DNA of 64,000 nt from positions 10,897,193-10,961,192 of the forward strand of contig NC_060235.2 in NCBI RefSeq assembly GCF_021155775.2, written 5' to 3'. This stretch comes from Neodiprion pinetum. Its lineage: Eukaryota > Arthropoda > Insecta > Hymenoptera > Diprionidae. The position numbers were made by a program, and so were the translations under genes. Positions 33,073 to 44,675 of this stretch are shown here, piece by piece; positions within the stretch are counted from its first letter, which is position 1; the number at the start of each line of letters is the position of its first letter. The notes under the pieces are model-generated. The model was not told the DNA's origin, did no database searches, and saw nothing but the letters and a program-made list of their open reading frames with translations.

Positions 33073-34046
33073 TTACTGTAGTTTAGTCTGCCATGATGCC
33101 ACAGAGTACTTAAATCTCAAGTCACAAAGACTAGTAAATAGTGGCATTAGGTATATCCTTAGCCTGCGGCGAGACATCCATATAACCCCTCATCGTGTCA
33201 AGCTCCAATGGCTCTCTGTCGTGAACCGTAGGCTTTATTTTACTGGATGTCTCTTCTATCAAGTGCTCGTAATGTCTAGGCCATCCTATCTAAATAAGTT
33301 AATCCCTGAGGATGATCGTAGTACGTGACGATCATCCAGATTAGCGGCCTCTTCTCAGGGCATGCTGCTGCCTATTCCGTTCGCCAGGACAGCGGTCTAC
33401 CAAAACTCCTTTCCCCTATCTGCCATGCGGTTTTGAAACAGCCTTGCATCGTCTCTAAAAAACTCCCCGTCGCTTGAAGTTTTCAAACCTAAGCTCCACC
33501 ACTATCTCGTAGCAGCAGAATCGGGCTCTTCCGTGACCCAAATAAGATCTAGGCTATGATTGGCAGCGGCCGTAGAATAGGAAACTTCATAGCGTGGACA
33601 AATTATAAATTATCTGGTTTTCGTCTATCCACTGTTGTTCTACTTCTCAATGTATTTCTATTTCCGTTTTATTATGTTTTACGTTTATTCTCATTTTTAT
33701 TCTTAATTTTATTACTACTCTTCATTTATTTTATATATTTTCCTGTACTACCTATTCTTATCCTGTATCTATCTAATTGTGCACTATTATTTTATTCCTA
33801 CCTTCGGTTCTTTAAATTGTAAACCATCATCATTTTCATTGACTACCAACTCTCAATTGTATATCTATTATTAGTTAGCTATTTATTTATTTTATCTCTC
33901 TGGTTTGATAGTTAGTAATATATCCTTTTTATCATGTTACACTTCTGTTATGTTGCACTATTATCACTGGATCTACTGTAAAATCCAGATCTTGTATCTT
34001 ATGTTACTTGCCCTAAAACCCAAGCGGGTCATGGCATAATAAACGC
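33073..34046 (+). pseudogene. 5'-truncated LINE fragment (LINE-c), RT C-terminal region and 3' UTR
   Basis: Translates to VCHDATEYLNLKSQRLV, RRDIHITPHRVKLQWLSV and NRRLYFTG, related to the same region of LINE-b but clearly diverged. After about 80 codons it is broken by a stop. The rest is A/T-rich 3' UTR ending with GCATAATAAACGCGATC, similar to the LINE-b end, followed by (TCTA)n. Probably a related family. Confidence 0.7.
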
Positions 34047-34990
34047 GATCTATCTATCTATCTATCTCTTTCTCTCTTTCTATTCAATTATTTATTTATT
34101 TTATTTATTTTATTTATTTCATCTATTATATTTATTTTATTTATTTTATTTATTTTATTTATTTTATTCATTTTAATCATCTTATTTATCTCATTCATCT
34201 TGTTCATTTCATTTATTTTATTTATTTGATTTATTTAATTTATTTCATTTATTTTATTTATTTCATTCATTTCATTCATTTTATTCATTTTATTCATCTT
34301 ATTCATTTCATTCTTTTATTTGTTCTATTCATTCCATTTATTTTATTCATTTTATTCATTTTATTCATTTCATTTATTTCATTTATTTCATCAATTTGAT
34401 TCGTTTTATTCATTTCATTTATTTTGATCATTTCATTTATTCTATTCATTTTATTTATTTCATTTGTTTTATTCATTTCATTACTTTAATTTATTTTATT
34501 TATTTTATTCATTCTATTTATTTTAATTATTTCATTTCATTCATTCATCATATTCACGTTATTTATTCCATTTATTTCATTTATTTTATTAATTTTTTTC
34601 ATTTTATCCATTTTGTCCATTTTATTTATTTCAATGATTTTATTTATTTTATTTATTCGATTTATTTAATTTTTTTCATTCATTTTATTCATCTAATTTA
34701 TCTTATTTATCTCATTTATTTTATTTATTTTATTTATTTTATTCATTTTATTTATTTCATTCATTTCATTTATTTTATTTATTTTATTTATTTCATTCAT
34801 TTCATTCATTTTATTCATTTTATTTATTCCATTTACTTCATTTGTTTTATTTATTTTATCTATTTTATTTATTTTATTAATTTCATTTATTTTATTTATT
34901 CTATTCATTCTATTCATTTTACCTATCTTATTCATTTCATTCATTTTATTCATTTCATTTATTTTATTTTTATTTTGTATTCATTAATTA
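34047..34990 (+). repeat. (TCTA)n followed by a long degenerate ATTT(T/C) pentamer tract
   Basis: (TCTA)n to about 34,067, a short CT-rich part, then over 900 bases built from five-base units ATTTT, ATTTC and ATTCA without longer-range order. Long frames here encode only Phe/Ile/Tyr/His mixtures and are not genes. Confidence 0.95.
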
Positions 34991-35009
34991 ATTTATTTAT
35001 TTTCGTATT

Positions 35010-35010
<1 letters not shown>

Positions 35011-35043
<33 letters not shown>
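35011..35043 (+). repeat. (GT)n microsatellite
   Basis: About 15 GT units. It marks the end of the LINE/microsatellite region. Confidence 0.95.
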
Positions 35044-35894
35044 GGCCTAGGGTCAAGGGGGGAGCTAGGGTGGACCTAGGGGGGAGCGCGCCATTGTGTG
35101 GTCCAGAACTCTCATATATACACTACTCCCGGTGACGTCATACACACCCCCAATTTCGAGTTCGGACATCTTCTTGGTTGACAAATTCTCCAGGCGGCTT
35201 ACGTGGTCAACTTCCGTCAGATCCATTGCATTCCAATCAGTTTTTTTTTTTTCCACAAGTAAGAGCAGTTCACGACGCGAAGAGGCGATGAGAACAGAGT
35301 GATTATCGAAATAGGCTCACGTTTTACATACGATCCACCTCAACTACAATTTTCCATCAGACAATTGTCGAAACACATTTTGTGAAAAAAATTTTGTCGG
35401 ATGAATTTATATGGAACCACCCCCCTTGCCCCCAGACTGGTTCATTGACAATATCACCCGGTGTTTCGTGGAAAAAATAATTCACGATATATTCAATAGC
35501 ATTCAACCGCTATTTCGAAACGATTTATTTCACCCCCACGACCACCTCCACCCAATAAAGACACCACATTCCACAGGTCTCGACCTGCATTTCGTGATGA
35601 AAATTCGACGATCATTTTGAAGCATACAACCGTTATTTTTTTTTTGAAACGTTCACTCCGGACCACATGATATAATAAAAAAAAAAATTTACCATTTCGC
35701 AGCAAGCATTGAGAACATCACGCGGAGTCGATCGATGGAATATCGATTGATCGATAATGCGGTGGGGGGCGCCACATACGACAAACCTGCGGTAATACCC
35801 GGTAACGCCAAACTGTCGGTGATATCGGAGATAACAATTTCGTCGGTGTGATGTTTACCTTCTAACGAAAAAAAAACAAAAAATTTTAAATCTC
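35044..35894 (+). other. Unidentified stretch, probably rDNA spacer
   Basis: No gene seen. Several homopolymer A and T runs. It lies directly upstream of spacer repeats and a ribosomal RNA unit, so it may be intergenic spacer. Confidence 0.35.
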
Positions 35895-36054
35895 TGCTCA
35901 TCCGACGATGAAAATATCAAAATGGGTGCTCATCCAACTAAGCAACAATCAGAATTGATGCTCATCTGACTGAGCAATAATCAGAATGGCTGCTCATCCA
36001 ACTGAGCAAAAATCAAAATTAATGCTCATCTTACTAAGCTAATAATTCATTGTC
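35895..36054 (+). repeat. 32-bp tandem repeat, five units
   Basis: TGCTCAT recurs at 35,895, 35,927, 35,959, 35,991 and 36,023, exactly 32 bases apart. Each unit continues with a diverged CAACTGAGCAA-AATCA-AAT body. Contiguous units with no spacers. Confidence 0.9.
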
Positions 36055-36429
36055 AAACTGTGTGTCGGTAAAATTGGGCAAAAATACTCGTGGCGCCGTC
36101 TATGTTAACAGCCGGTAACAATATCGTGGGTGAGGCTCACCATCGCGGTGGTAACATACCGACTGTCGTAAGGTAGGCATCGTGGCTAATTTGCCGGTAT
36201 GCCGCCATGTTGTGTCCCAGACATCCCGTATCCACACAACCCGGGGACTTGGAAAAAATTTTTTTTTCCCGTACCCGTTGCCACTTGAGATATAAGCAGT
36301 TCAAATCGCCAGACAGCGAACGCAAGGCCAACAAGCGACTGGATGAACCGGTGGACCCTCGGTACGCTGCCGGATTCGGGGATGGTAGGCCGACATTCAG
36401 ACGGGAAAAAACGTGGCCCTGATTTTATC

Positions 36430-37095
36430 GATGATACGTCGACCGTCGGTCGTCGTCCTCGATCCCCAAGGAACTTGGGAATTTTTTTCGTCCCGGGAGA
36501 CGAAAAGGCAATGCGTCGCGTCCCGTGATGGTCGACGCTGGACCCGCGAACCGACAGCGGCACGGCGCAACTGAAGGAACTTCGTCCGGGTCGACCGGAA
36601 GGCAATCCGTGGTGTCCCGGAGTCGAGCCGATGTAAACATGCCGACGATGGACCGACGTACGCCCGAGCTTCGGCCCGATGCGGTGCCACGGGACTTGTA
36701 AAAATTACGGTCCGAGTCAAGCAAAGGGCAATGCGCGGCGTCCCGGAGTCAATCCGGGGCCGGCGGGACTTGTGAAAATTTGGATCCGAGTCGGACGAAA
36801 GTCAATGCGCGGCGTCCCAGTGTCAATCCGGGGCCGACGGGCCGACGACGGACCGAAGAACGCCCGAGCGTCAGCCCGGGGCGGCACGACGGGACTTCGA
36901 AGAATTCTCGTCCGGGTCGAGTGAAAGGCAATGCGCGGTGTCCCGGAGTCGATCCGGGGCCGACGGGCCAAGGACGGACCGACGAATACACGAGCGTCCG
37001 CCCGATGCAGCGCCACGGGACTTGTGAAAGTTTCGGTCCGAGTCGAGCGAAAGGCGATGGGCGCCGTCTGGAAGTCGATCCGGACCGGGGCCTGA
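36430..37095 (+). repeat. rDNA intergenic spacer repeats (about 126 bp)
   Basis: The segment GGCAATGCGCGGCGTCCCGGAGTC recurs in diverged form at about 36,508, 36,602, 36,729, 36,803, 36,929 and 37,054; complete intervals are 125-127 bases and shorter ones have internal deletions. Each unit also has GGGACTTGTGAAAATT and CCGAGTCGAGCGAAAG. Repeats of this size upstream of 18S are typical of insect rDNA spacer, where they contain enhancer or promoter copies. Confidence 0.75.
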
Positions 37096-37784
37096 CGGGG
37101 CTTTGTCAAATGAGCCTTCGCAAATTTCGATTCACAGCGAACGAGTTCCCGGAGTTCAAAATTTTTTGAATACCCCGCAGAGGTTTCGCCCCGTATGCCG
37201 ACCGTGCTACTACCGTATCGGCGCCGACGTCCTAGCGGCCAGGCTCCGACTAGTGAGCGAAGCGAGTCGGTCGGTCCGGCCTCCCGACGCCCGCCTGCTA
37301 CGCCGTACCGGTACGTCCGCGAGCACAATCCGTACGTCAGTGTAGACCAAGAGAGAGCGTTCGCCCGCCATTCCGTGCCTCGTACCAAAGAAACCAATCA
37401 ACTCATGTTCATTTATTATCGTCACTGCATGACCGCGGGTCGGTGTCTCAGAACGCATGGCCCTTGACGAGGTAGAAAGAAGTTCGGTTCTCCGTGAAAC
37501 CCGGAAGCGAAACGTTTCAACGCACGCATCAACTCGCTTCTTTGCAAGAGTATACTTGAAGACCAGAGATATATTCACGTATCCCATACGCTTTTAATCT
37601 AGCCGGCGCTAAGGGTCCGGGAAATTGTTCGAACGCTTATAAGCCGAGTGTCGAGGTAGCGGCACACGGAAACGAGGCTTCCTGCAGGCAGTCCCGAAAC
37701 ACACAGTAGACGCGCGGCCGACCGGGCTAGGAGACCCGGCTGGCAATGGGTGCGCACGTCCGAGTCGAGATTTCACATCAAAGT
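37096..37784 (+). other. Probable external transcribed spacer
   Basis: GC-rich, no gene. Lies between the spacer repeats and the 18S start. The transcription start cannot be placed from sequence alone. Confidence 0.5.
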
Positions 37785-38377
37785 TCCCTGGACAATTCTG
37801 CCAGTAGTCATATGCTTGTCTCAGAGATTAGGCCATGCATGTCTCAGTACAAGCCTAATTGAGGTCAAACCGCGAATAGCTCATTGAATCAGTTATGGTT
37901 TTTCAGATCGTACACACATTCACTTGGATAACCGTGGTAATTCTGGAGCTTATATATGCAAACAGAGTTCCGACCAGAGATGAGAAAAATGCTTTATTAG
38001 ATCATAACCAATCGGCGGCGGGTATGTCCCGTCCGCCGTTCACCTCGGAGACTCTGAATACCTTTGGACTGATCGCACGGTCTCGTACCGGCGACGCTTC
38101 TTTCAAATGTGTGCCTCATTAACTGTCGATAGTAGGCTTGGCGCCTACCATGGTTGTAACGGATAACGTAGAATCAGTGTTCGATTCCGGAAAGAGAGCC
38201 TTAGAAATGGCTACTACATCCAAGGACGGCAGCAGGCGCGCAAATTACCCACTCCCGGCACGGGGAGATTGTAACGAAAAATAACGATTCGGGACTCGTC
38301 CGAGGCCCCGTAATCGGAATGAGTACGCTTTGAAACCTCTAATGAGGATCCATTGGAGAACAAGTCTAGTACCAGCC
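37785..38377 (+). rRNA. 18S rRNA, 5' third only, decayed
   Basis: Starts near CCTGGACAATTCTGCCAGTAG, which matches the 18S 5' end with changes, then AGTCATATGCTTGTCTC, CAAACAGAGTTCCGACCAGAG, ATCGCACGGTCTCGTACCGG, CAGCAGGCGCGCAAATTACC and GAGGATCCATTGGAG. Homology ends at about 38,377, before the universal core around the 530 loop. Changes hit normally invariant positions, and about two thirds of the gene are missing, so it is not functional. Confidence 0.9.
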
Positions 38378-38914
38378 GAACCGTAACTCCGCCTCCACCG
38401 CGGAGCAGCGGCGGGTCGTTTGCTTCTCCGGCCACCTCGATGCAGAGAGGCGACCGCTTTGCGGTCAGCTTTGACTCGTTTAACCCAGTCAGGTCGTACG
38501 AGAGAGACGTGCGAAACTGTTCGCAGAGCTTCTCCGCGGGGAGCCTATCTGCGCCCGGGCGTCTGGGTGCAATGCCATTACCCCGGACGCATGCCGCGAA
38601 CGCGGCAGGTTTCTAAGAGAATTTTCACCCGTTCAAAGAAGCTTACGGCAGCCTCGAGGGCAGCGATACCCAGGACTCGCTGACGCGACCTACTGCGGTC
38701 CGCCGTCAATCATTTGCATTGCGAGCCGATCGGGTTCGGCCGGTTCATCCTGTCCGACACGTGAATTCGAGGCCCCGTCGGTTCCTCAACTTATCGCACG
38801 GTCGAAACTTGATGTAAGACGCGTGTTCCTTCCCGCGCGCAACCGAGCAACGGCTGAAGCACGCAGCGCCGCGCTTACGACCACGGAAAGCTAGTAACAA
38901 CCGTAATTTCAGCA
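38378..38914 (+). other. Unidentified stretch and probable ITS1
   Basis: No gene recognised. GC-rich; contains direct and inverted short repeats such as GCCGCGAACGCGGC near 38,592. It replaces the rest of 18S and runs into 5.8S, so its second half is presumably ITS1. Confidence 0.4.
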
Positions 38915-39078
38915 TTCACATGCAAAATTCACATATATGCTTGGCTCGTGAGTCGATGAAAATCGCAGCTGATTGCGCGTCAACTTATGAACTGCAGGAC
39001 ACATGAACATCGACATTTCGAACGCACATTACGGTCCACGAATACAATTCTCGGACCATGCCTGGCTGAGGGTCGTTT
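38915..39078 (+). rRNA. 5.8S rRNA (slightly diverged)
   Basis: TTGGCTCGTGAGTCGATGAA, GCGCGTCAACTTATGAACTG, ACATGAACATCGACATTTCG, AACGCACATTACGGTCCACG and CCTGGCTGAGGGTCGTTTAA follow in the order of 5.8S, with single changes at conserved positions. The ends are approximate. Confidence 0.9.
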
Positions 39079-39548
39079 AACAACGACAAACGGCTCCGTC
39101 GGCAACGGTACGAAAACCCTCTTGGGGAAACAATACCGTGCCTTCGCGAGCCAATGACTAGGCGTTCGCCGCCCGAGTCACGCGCCAGTCGCGCGGCAAC
39201 GAGTGGCGTCGCCTCAAGTGAACACGTATGTTACGGTCACGAGGCGTCGCTGAAGATCACGGGGTCGAGCTGTCGCTGCCGTTCGTCTCGTTTCGGTGCT
39301 AGCGATAGTCGAGAAAACGAACGAAGTTGGCACGTCAACACACGGACCAATGGTCCGCGCGGTCGGTCTGCCGCTCATGTGGAAAAATTCCGCAAACGTG
39401 TTGCCGTGAGGCTTTCGAGTCTCCCGTACGGCAGGCGTTTGCGGTCGTTTTCTTGGCTCGTATGAAAGTTACATTGTTCTCGGTCATGTCGACGGTGCTG
39501 TTCATGAACAAACCAACGACCGTCGCCGAAGAGGGACTTCTCATTTTA
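39079..39548 (+). other. Probable ITS2
   Basis: Sequence between 5.8S and 28S; no gene seen. Confidence 0.6.
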
Positions 39549-40399
39549 CGACAGCCTCAGAGCAAGCGACTCAACCCGCTGAATTCAAGCATATTCCTCA
39601 GCGGAGAAAAAGAAACTAACAAGGATTTCCTTAGTAGCGGCGAGCGAACAGGAAACAGCCCATCACTGAATCCCGCGCTTCTGCAGCCGGGAAATGTAGT
39701 GTTCGGGAGCATCCACATATCCCGAGGCGTCGGCTGGCGTCCAAGTTCATCTTGAATGGGGACACTTACCCGCAGAGGGTGCCAGGCCCGTAGTGATCGG
39801 GACGTGCAATGGGAGGGTCTCTTGTTAAAGTCGGGTTGCTCGAGAGTGCAGCTCTCAGTGGGTGTTAGACTGCATCTAAGGCTGAATATGACCTCGAGAC
39901 CGATAGCGAACAAGTACCGTAAGGAAAAGTTACGAAGAACTTTAAAGAGAGAGTTCAAGAGTATGCAAAACCGTTCAGAGGTGAACCTGAGAAACCCGAA
40001 AGATCGAACGGGGACATTCATTGTCAGTGACGCAGACTTCGCCGCGGCTCGTAATGTCGGGACCTCGCGTCCACGGCACTTGGTCGCGGTGCAATATCCG
40101 GCCGCGCCGGCGTGCACTTCTCCCCTAGCAGGACGCCGCAATCCGTTGGATGTCGTTCAAACGCCCGGTCGTCTGCCTGTCCCGGCGTTCGCGTTGGGGC
40201 AGACCCCCGGCTGCCCGACCGGCTTAGCCAGCTGTTAGCTGGCGGTGTCTTCTGGCTGGTTCGTCCGAATTATCGCATACCGCTCGGCGTCGCTACTGCT
40301 CCGGGTACTTTCAGGACCGGTCTTGAAACAAAGACGAAGGAGTCTAACATGTTCGCGAGTCATTGGGACGAGCAAACCTGAAGGCAAAATGAACGTGAA
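39549..40399 (+). rRNA. 28S rRNA, 5' part, interrupted
   Basis: Starts with CTCAGAGCAAGCGACTCAAC and CCGCTGAATTCAAGCATATT, then AAAGAAACTAACAAGGATTT, CTTAGTAGCGGCGAGCGAAC and so on to the D2 region. Interrupted at 40,399 by a DNA transposon; resumes at 49,034. Substitutions at invariant sites show it is a decayed copy. Confidence 0.9.
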
Positions 40400-41594
40400 C
40401 CCAGGTAACAATTTAATCTTTTGACATGAATGTGACGTCTTTATTGTGATGATCCTGATACGTTCAACTGTAAACGTAATCTTTACGTAATAAAAGTAGA
40501 ACTAACATATCGGAAACGTAAACTCCATATAACGACAATCCATCACAGCCACACCAGCGTGTTACGTAAAGTATATGCTATGGTGTATATGCGATAATAC
40601 TTTCCATAGAAATGATCTAAGACATACGAACCGTTTGTACATAACGTATATGGAACAGTGTAACATTTACTTTACATATTTGAGGAATCAAGTGTGACGT
40701 AACTAACATAACGTACACAAGCTGTAACCGCAATCTGCCGCATCTACGTTACAGCGTATCTTTGATTGTACCATCCCTTGAAAGAGATAGCACGGATACA
40801 TAACTTATGTGCGCATAAGCGCAACGTATACCGAGATCTACGGCTCCTATGTCTCTGCGTATCTGCTACTGCGCCATCTCTGAAAGTGGAAACATAACCT
40901 CGAACATATAACCTGCAAGTTCTTATAAGTGAAGCATAATATTATGCAGACGCGTCGTGTGTTTTATTTGTGACTTCAATACCAATTACTAATAAATATA
41001 ATATCAGGTAATTCGTTACTATAAATATAATATCAGGTAATTAGTTTATATTTTTCTTATTCAAGCCGAGTCGTCGGTTTAATCGACTCTGTTTAGTGAG
41101 TGAATTTGTATAAAAACCACGAAAAAAATTAAGGAATCGAAAATCTGGATACTTTGACGAGTATTCGAGCGTTTTACGGTACTGTATCTCTTTATAAATG
41201 AAAACGCTCAATCTTCTGATAAACATATAATAGGTAAAGGTATAAATTTTGAATCAGCCAAAAGTGTTTTACAATTAGATAAAAATATTCACTCATTTCC
41301 CCTCTGCCAAAATAAATTGTACACAACGTATTGCAGGTACCAATTATTTGTTAAAGGTTATATATATTTTTCCTATGAAGACGATTAGTTTCCTCTGCAA
41401 AAAGTTCAAAATTTTGTCTGGGTTCACGATTTGAAGAATATATTATACTTAATTAGTATGGGATACTTGGGGTCTAAGCTAATTTTTTGTAATGGTTGTG
41501 ATAGCTAAATTCAAATAATATATCATTATGCTAATGCGGTTGATGAGCATTTCAATGCATTCGATCATTTTCACAGGATATTATATATCGGAAG
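40400..41594 (+). other. Left end of the transposon with subterminal ACGTAA motifs
   Basis: The TIR at 40,400-40,409. Repeated short motifs (TTACGTAA, GTTACGTAAAG, TAACGTA) lie within the first 350 bases, in both orientations. The rest is A/T-rich. No gene seen. The promoter of the transposase must lie here. Confidence 0.5.
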
Positions 41595-43652
41595 ATGCCC
41601 AAGATTGGAAAGGAGATTACTATTCTGTCTACAAGGCAGCGAAGACGATTAATTTTAAAAGAAGCTAAGAAATTGAAAAAAGTGCTAAAAAAAGTAAGCT
41701 CAAAAACTAATAGTGAAAAATGTGAGCATAATTTAAACGACAATAGCTCAGAAAATACAGATCCTAATGTTGAAGCATCAGAGGCAGGGTATTCAGAATA
41801 TAATTTTCTCGAGACAGAACAAAGCAGTCCAGCTAGAGACGAAAACTTCAATGGTGAGCCTGATACTAGCGGTAGCAGTAGTTATTTCACAAAGAATACT
41901 GAAGATTGTGAACAGCATAGAAACAAAAATAATTCTGATATCTATACGGAAATTCAGAATTGGGCTATTGAATCATCAATAAGTCAAAACCATCTGAGCA
42001 ATTTGTTGAAAATTTTGAAGAAATATGGACATGATTTGCCATCTGACGCAAGGACTTTTATGCAAACACCAAAAAATATAAAAACTACCAGTATGTCACC
42101 GGGTAACTATTATCATTTTGGTTTGGCCAATGCTTTAACTAAATCTGTTTTGAAGTATTATGCGCCTAAAGATTTTCCATCAGTAATCAAATTCAATATT
42201 AATGTGGATGGTCTACCTTTAACGAAAAGCTCTGGAAGCCAGTTTTGGCCAATTTTAACGGCTATTGAAGCACCTTTTCATACTCAGCCTTGCGTCGTTG
42301 GCATATACCATGGCAATGAGAAACCTCTGGATTGTAACGACTTCTTGAAATATTTTGTCGAGGATGCTTTGATGGTTTGTGAGTCGGGTATACAAATAGA
42401 AGGCCACAAAATATCATGTGAACTGAACGTCTTCATATGCGATGCACCTGCGAAAGCCTACATCACTGGTACCAACGGACATAACGCATACTTTGGATGT
42501 AGCAAATGTATGCAAGAGGGTAAATTTAAGGCAAATCGTGTGACGTATCCTGAAGTTGATGCTTCTTTGAGAACAGATGAATCATTCAGATTGAAAGTCA
42601 ACGAAGAATATCACAAGAAGCGATCCATTCTCAAAGACTTGAAGATAGGAATGGTGAGCCAGCTCCCACTGGATTATATGCATCTCTTATGCCTTGGTAT
42701 CATGAAAAAGCTGCTTCAATTCTGGGTAAAAGGAAGAAAAAATGTGCGGATGACCAGTGCACAATTGAAGGCGGCCTCCGATTACTTGATGTCGTTAGCC
42801 GCAACATTATCTAAAGAATTTGCAAGAAAGCCGAGACCGTTAGAGCAAGTCGATCGATATAAGGCAACGGAGCTAAGACAACTCTTACTCTATACTGGAC
42901 CGATAATATTTAAAGAACATTTAGATAAAGATAAATATTATCACTTTCTTAGCCTCAGTGTCGCTGTACGAATTTTATCCAGCGAAAAATATTCTACGAC
43001 ACTGATAGACTACGCACGGAGCTTATTGATATATTTTGTATCAAATTATTCACGGTTGTACGGTGCAGAACATATTTCTCACAATGTTCACAAATTAATC
43101 CATATTTGTGACGATGTACAATTACTCGGCCCTCTCGAAAAGTACAGTGCTTTTAAATATGAAAATTTTATGCAAAAAATTAAGAAAAAAGTTAAAACAT
43201 CGAACAAACCCTTACAACAATTTATCAACAGGGTCCACGAAGAAAATGAACTGAAAATAAATCCTGCACAAAGAGAGTATTCGATTGTAAAATTTGCCAG
43301 CACCGGAGAAGACAGTGAGGGTAGACGATTTATAAAGTCAGTAGAGTATGAAAACTTCTTCTTGGGTACAAAAAAAAGTGATAACTGTGTTCTTTTACGC
43401 AATGAAAACATTATAGCCGTCAACCGTATTTTCCTCAGAAAGAACAAAATATTTTTGTACGGAAAAAAATATCGGGATTCGAAATTATTCTTCGATAAGC
43501 CCTGCGACTCTTCAGAAGTCGGTATTAATGTAGTAGATGAGGAACGTTACGAATTCGTTGTGATTGAGGCCAGACACATTGAACACAAGTGTTTGAAAAT
43601 GCCTATAAACGAGCGAGATAGTGTCGTATTTCCGATGGTTCACGAGATTTGA
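41595..43652 (+). CDS. Transposase, CACTA/Tnp2-like
   Basis: 685 codons from an ATG, no stop. Residues 1-30 are basic (RQRRRLILKEAKK), 30-110 acidic and Ser-rich. The catalytic-type core starts near residue 205: NINVDGLPLTKSSGSQFWP (first Asp), FICDAPAKAYITG (second Asp), a C-x2-C pair (FGCSKCM), then LPLDYMHLLCLGIMKKLL. This order resembles the D...D...D-x2-H arrangement of Tnp2/CACTA transposases, and related ORFs are frequent in insect genomes. It would cut out and reinsert the element. Intact, so the element may still be active or is recent. Other assignments among DDE superfamilies are possible. Confidence 0.65.
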   Translation: MPKIGKEITILSTRQRRRLILKEAKKLKKVLKKVSSKTNSEKCEHNLNDNSSENTDPNVEASEAGYSEYNFLETEQSSPARDENFNGEPDTSGSSSYFTKNTEDCEQHRNKNNSDIYTEIQNWAIESSISQNHLSNLLKILKKYGHDLPSDARTFMQTPKNIKTTSMSPGNYYHFGLANALTKSVLKYYAPKDFPSVIKFNINVDGLPLTKSSGSQFWPILTAIEAPFHTQPCVVGIYHGNEKPLDCNDFLKYFVEDALMVCESGIQIEGHKISCELNVFICDAPAKAYITGTNGHNAYFGCSKCMQEGKFKANRVTYPEVDASLRTDESFRLKVNEEYHKKRSILKDLKIGMVSQLPLDYMHLLCLGIMKKLLQFWVKGRKNVRMTSAQLKAASDYLMSLAATLSKEFARKPRPLEQVDRYKATELRQLLLYTGPIIFKEHLDKDKYYHFLSLSVAVRILSSEKYSTTLIDYARSLLIYFVSNYSRLYGAEHISHNVHKLIHICDDVQLLGPLEKYSAFKYENFMQKIKKKVKTSNKPLQQFINRVHEENELKINPAQREYSIVKFASTGEDSEGRRFIKSVEYENFFLGTKKSDNCVLLRNENIIAVNRIFLRKNKIFLYGKKYRDSKLFFDKPCDSSEVGINVVDEERYEFVVIEARHIEHKCLKMPINERDSVVFPMVHEI

Positions 43653-44675
43653 ATTTCCGACGCGTAATTAAACAAGCAGTTCACCTATGCGAGCCTACCC
43701 TGCGCGCGCAGGCTCCTATACGTACGCACCACGTTGTAACGCTCTTACAAGCCGAGCTTCAACAAGTCTCACACGTGCGTGTACGGATCTCACCACGCGG
43801 TTTGCAAGGTACGTACCGAACCGATAATCCTTTATTTCTCTGTTTTGTTTCAAATTTTCACATTTAATCAGCTTACAGCTAAAATCGACTCAATTTAGTT
43901 CTGGATCTAGGTTACCACTTATGGTATTTGCTACCTACTTACGTTTCTATAATCTATACATTTTTGCAACTCGTGTGCAACCGATAATAAATTCGTCTCG
44001 TATATATTACGCATTCCCCGCAGATTCAAATACGCAGTAATTGATCCCAAATGGAAGAAATTCCTGATCAATATTAAATTTGGCAAATGTATGTAGGTAC
44101 TTTACCGTAAGAGAAAAAATCGCACTATTCTCGAAATGCACGTGCGATATATTATATGCAAATGATATATTGTTAGCGCGATTGGAGAGATAAAAATCTG
44201 TGGTTTCGATTTTCTTAATTTTACAGAAGAAGATATTTCGAAAAATCCCTTGGTTTTCATTAAAATTCAATGATCATAACCCGGCGACTATTCTTCAAGT
44301 TTTCAATATAAATAATGGAAGTAATTGAGTACATTGTTCGATGAAATTTATTGTTGAGATCCATTAAGATTTACAATAGATAGCAATAGAGCATCTAATT
44401 GAGGTAGGGAGGTTATGATAGAATGAATTAGATATCCAATTAATGTTTCTACTACATGACTCGACGTCTTCCTCAGAAATTCAGAATTTTATATTTTGAT
44501 ATTGACAAATATAAAGTTTTTAGTCCTCAAAGGAAACTATCGACCATGTTTTAGCGATGTCGATTGCATAACTTGGGTCTTTCGTTGCCACCCTGCTTGA
44601 TCTCAAGTGATGAAATTCATTGTTAATAATATATTGTTCTATACTTTTGTTATCTAGTGAATTCATTTACTGACA
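43653..44675 (+). other. Non-coding stretch between the two transposon genes
   Basis: A/T-rich; no gene seen. Should contain the polyadenylation signal of the transposase and the promoter of the next gene. Confidence 0.5.

Noticed and set aside
34396..35079. Long open frames rich in Phe, Ile, Tyr and His, on both strands
   Set aside because: They are simply translations of the ATTT(T/C) pentamer tract; such repeats lack stops in several frames.
35895..36054. Possible CRISPR array
   Set aside because: The units are contiguous, diverged and without unique spacers; the context is eukaryotic rDNA spacer.
36137..40381. Open frames across spacer, 18S, 5.8S and 28S on both strands
   Set aside because: They lie over ribosomal RNA or GC-rich spacer sequence and show no protein-like composition or family similarity.
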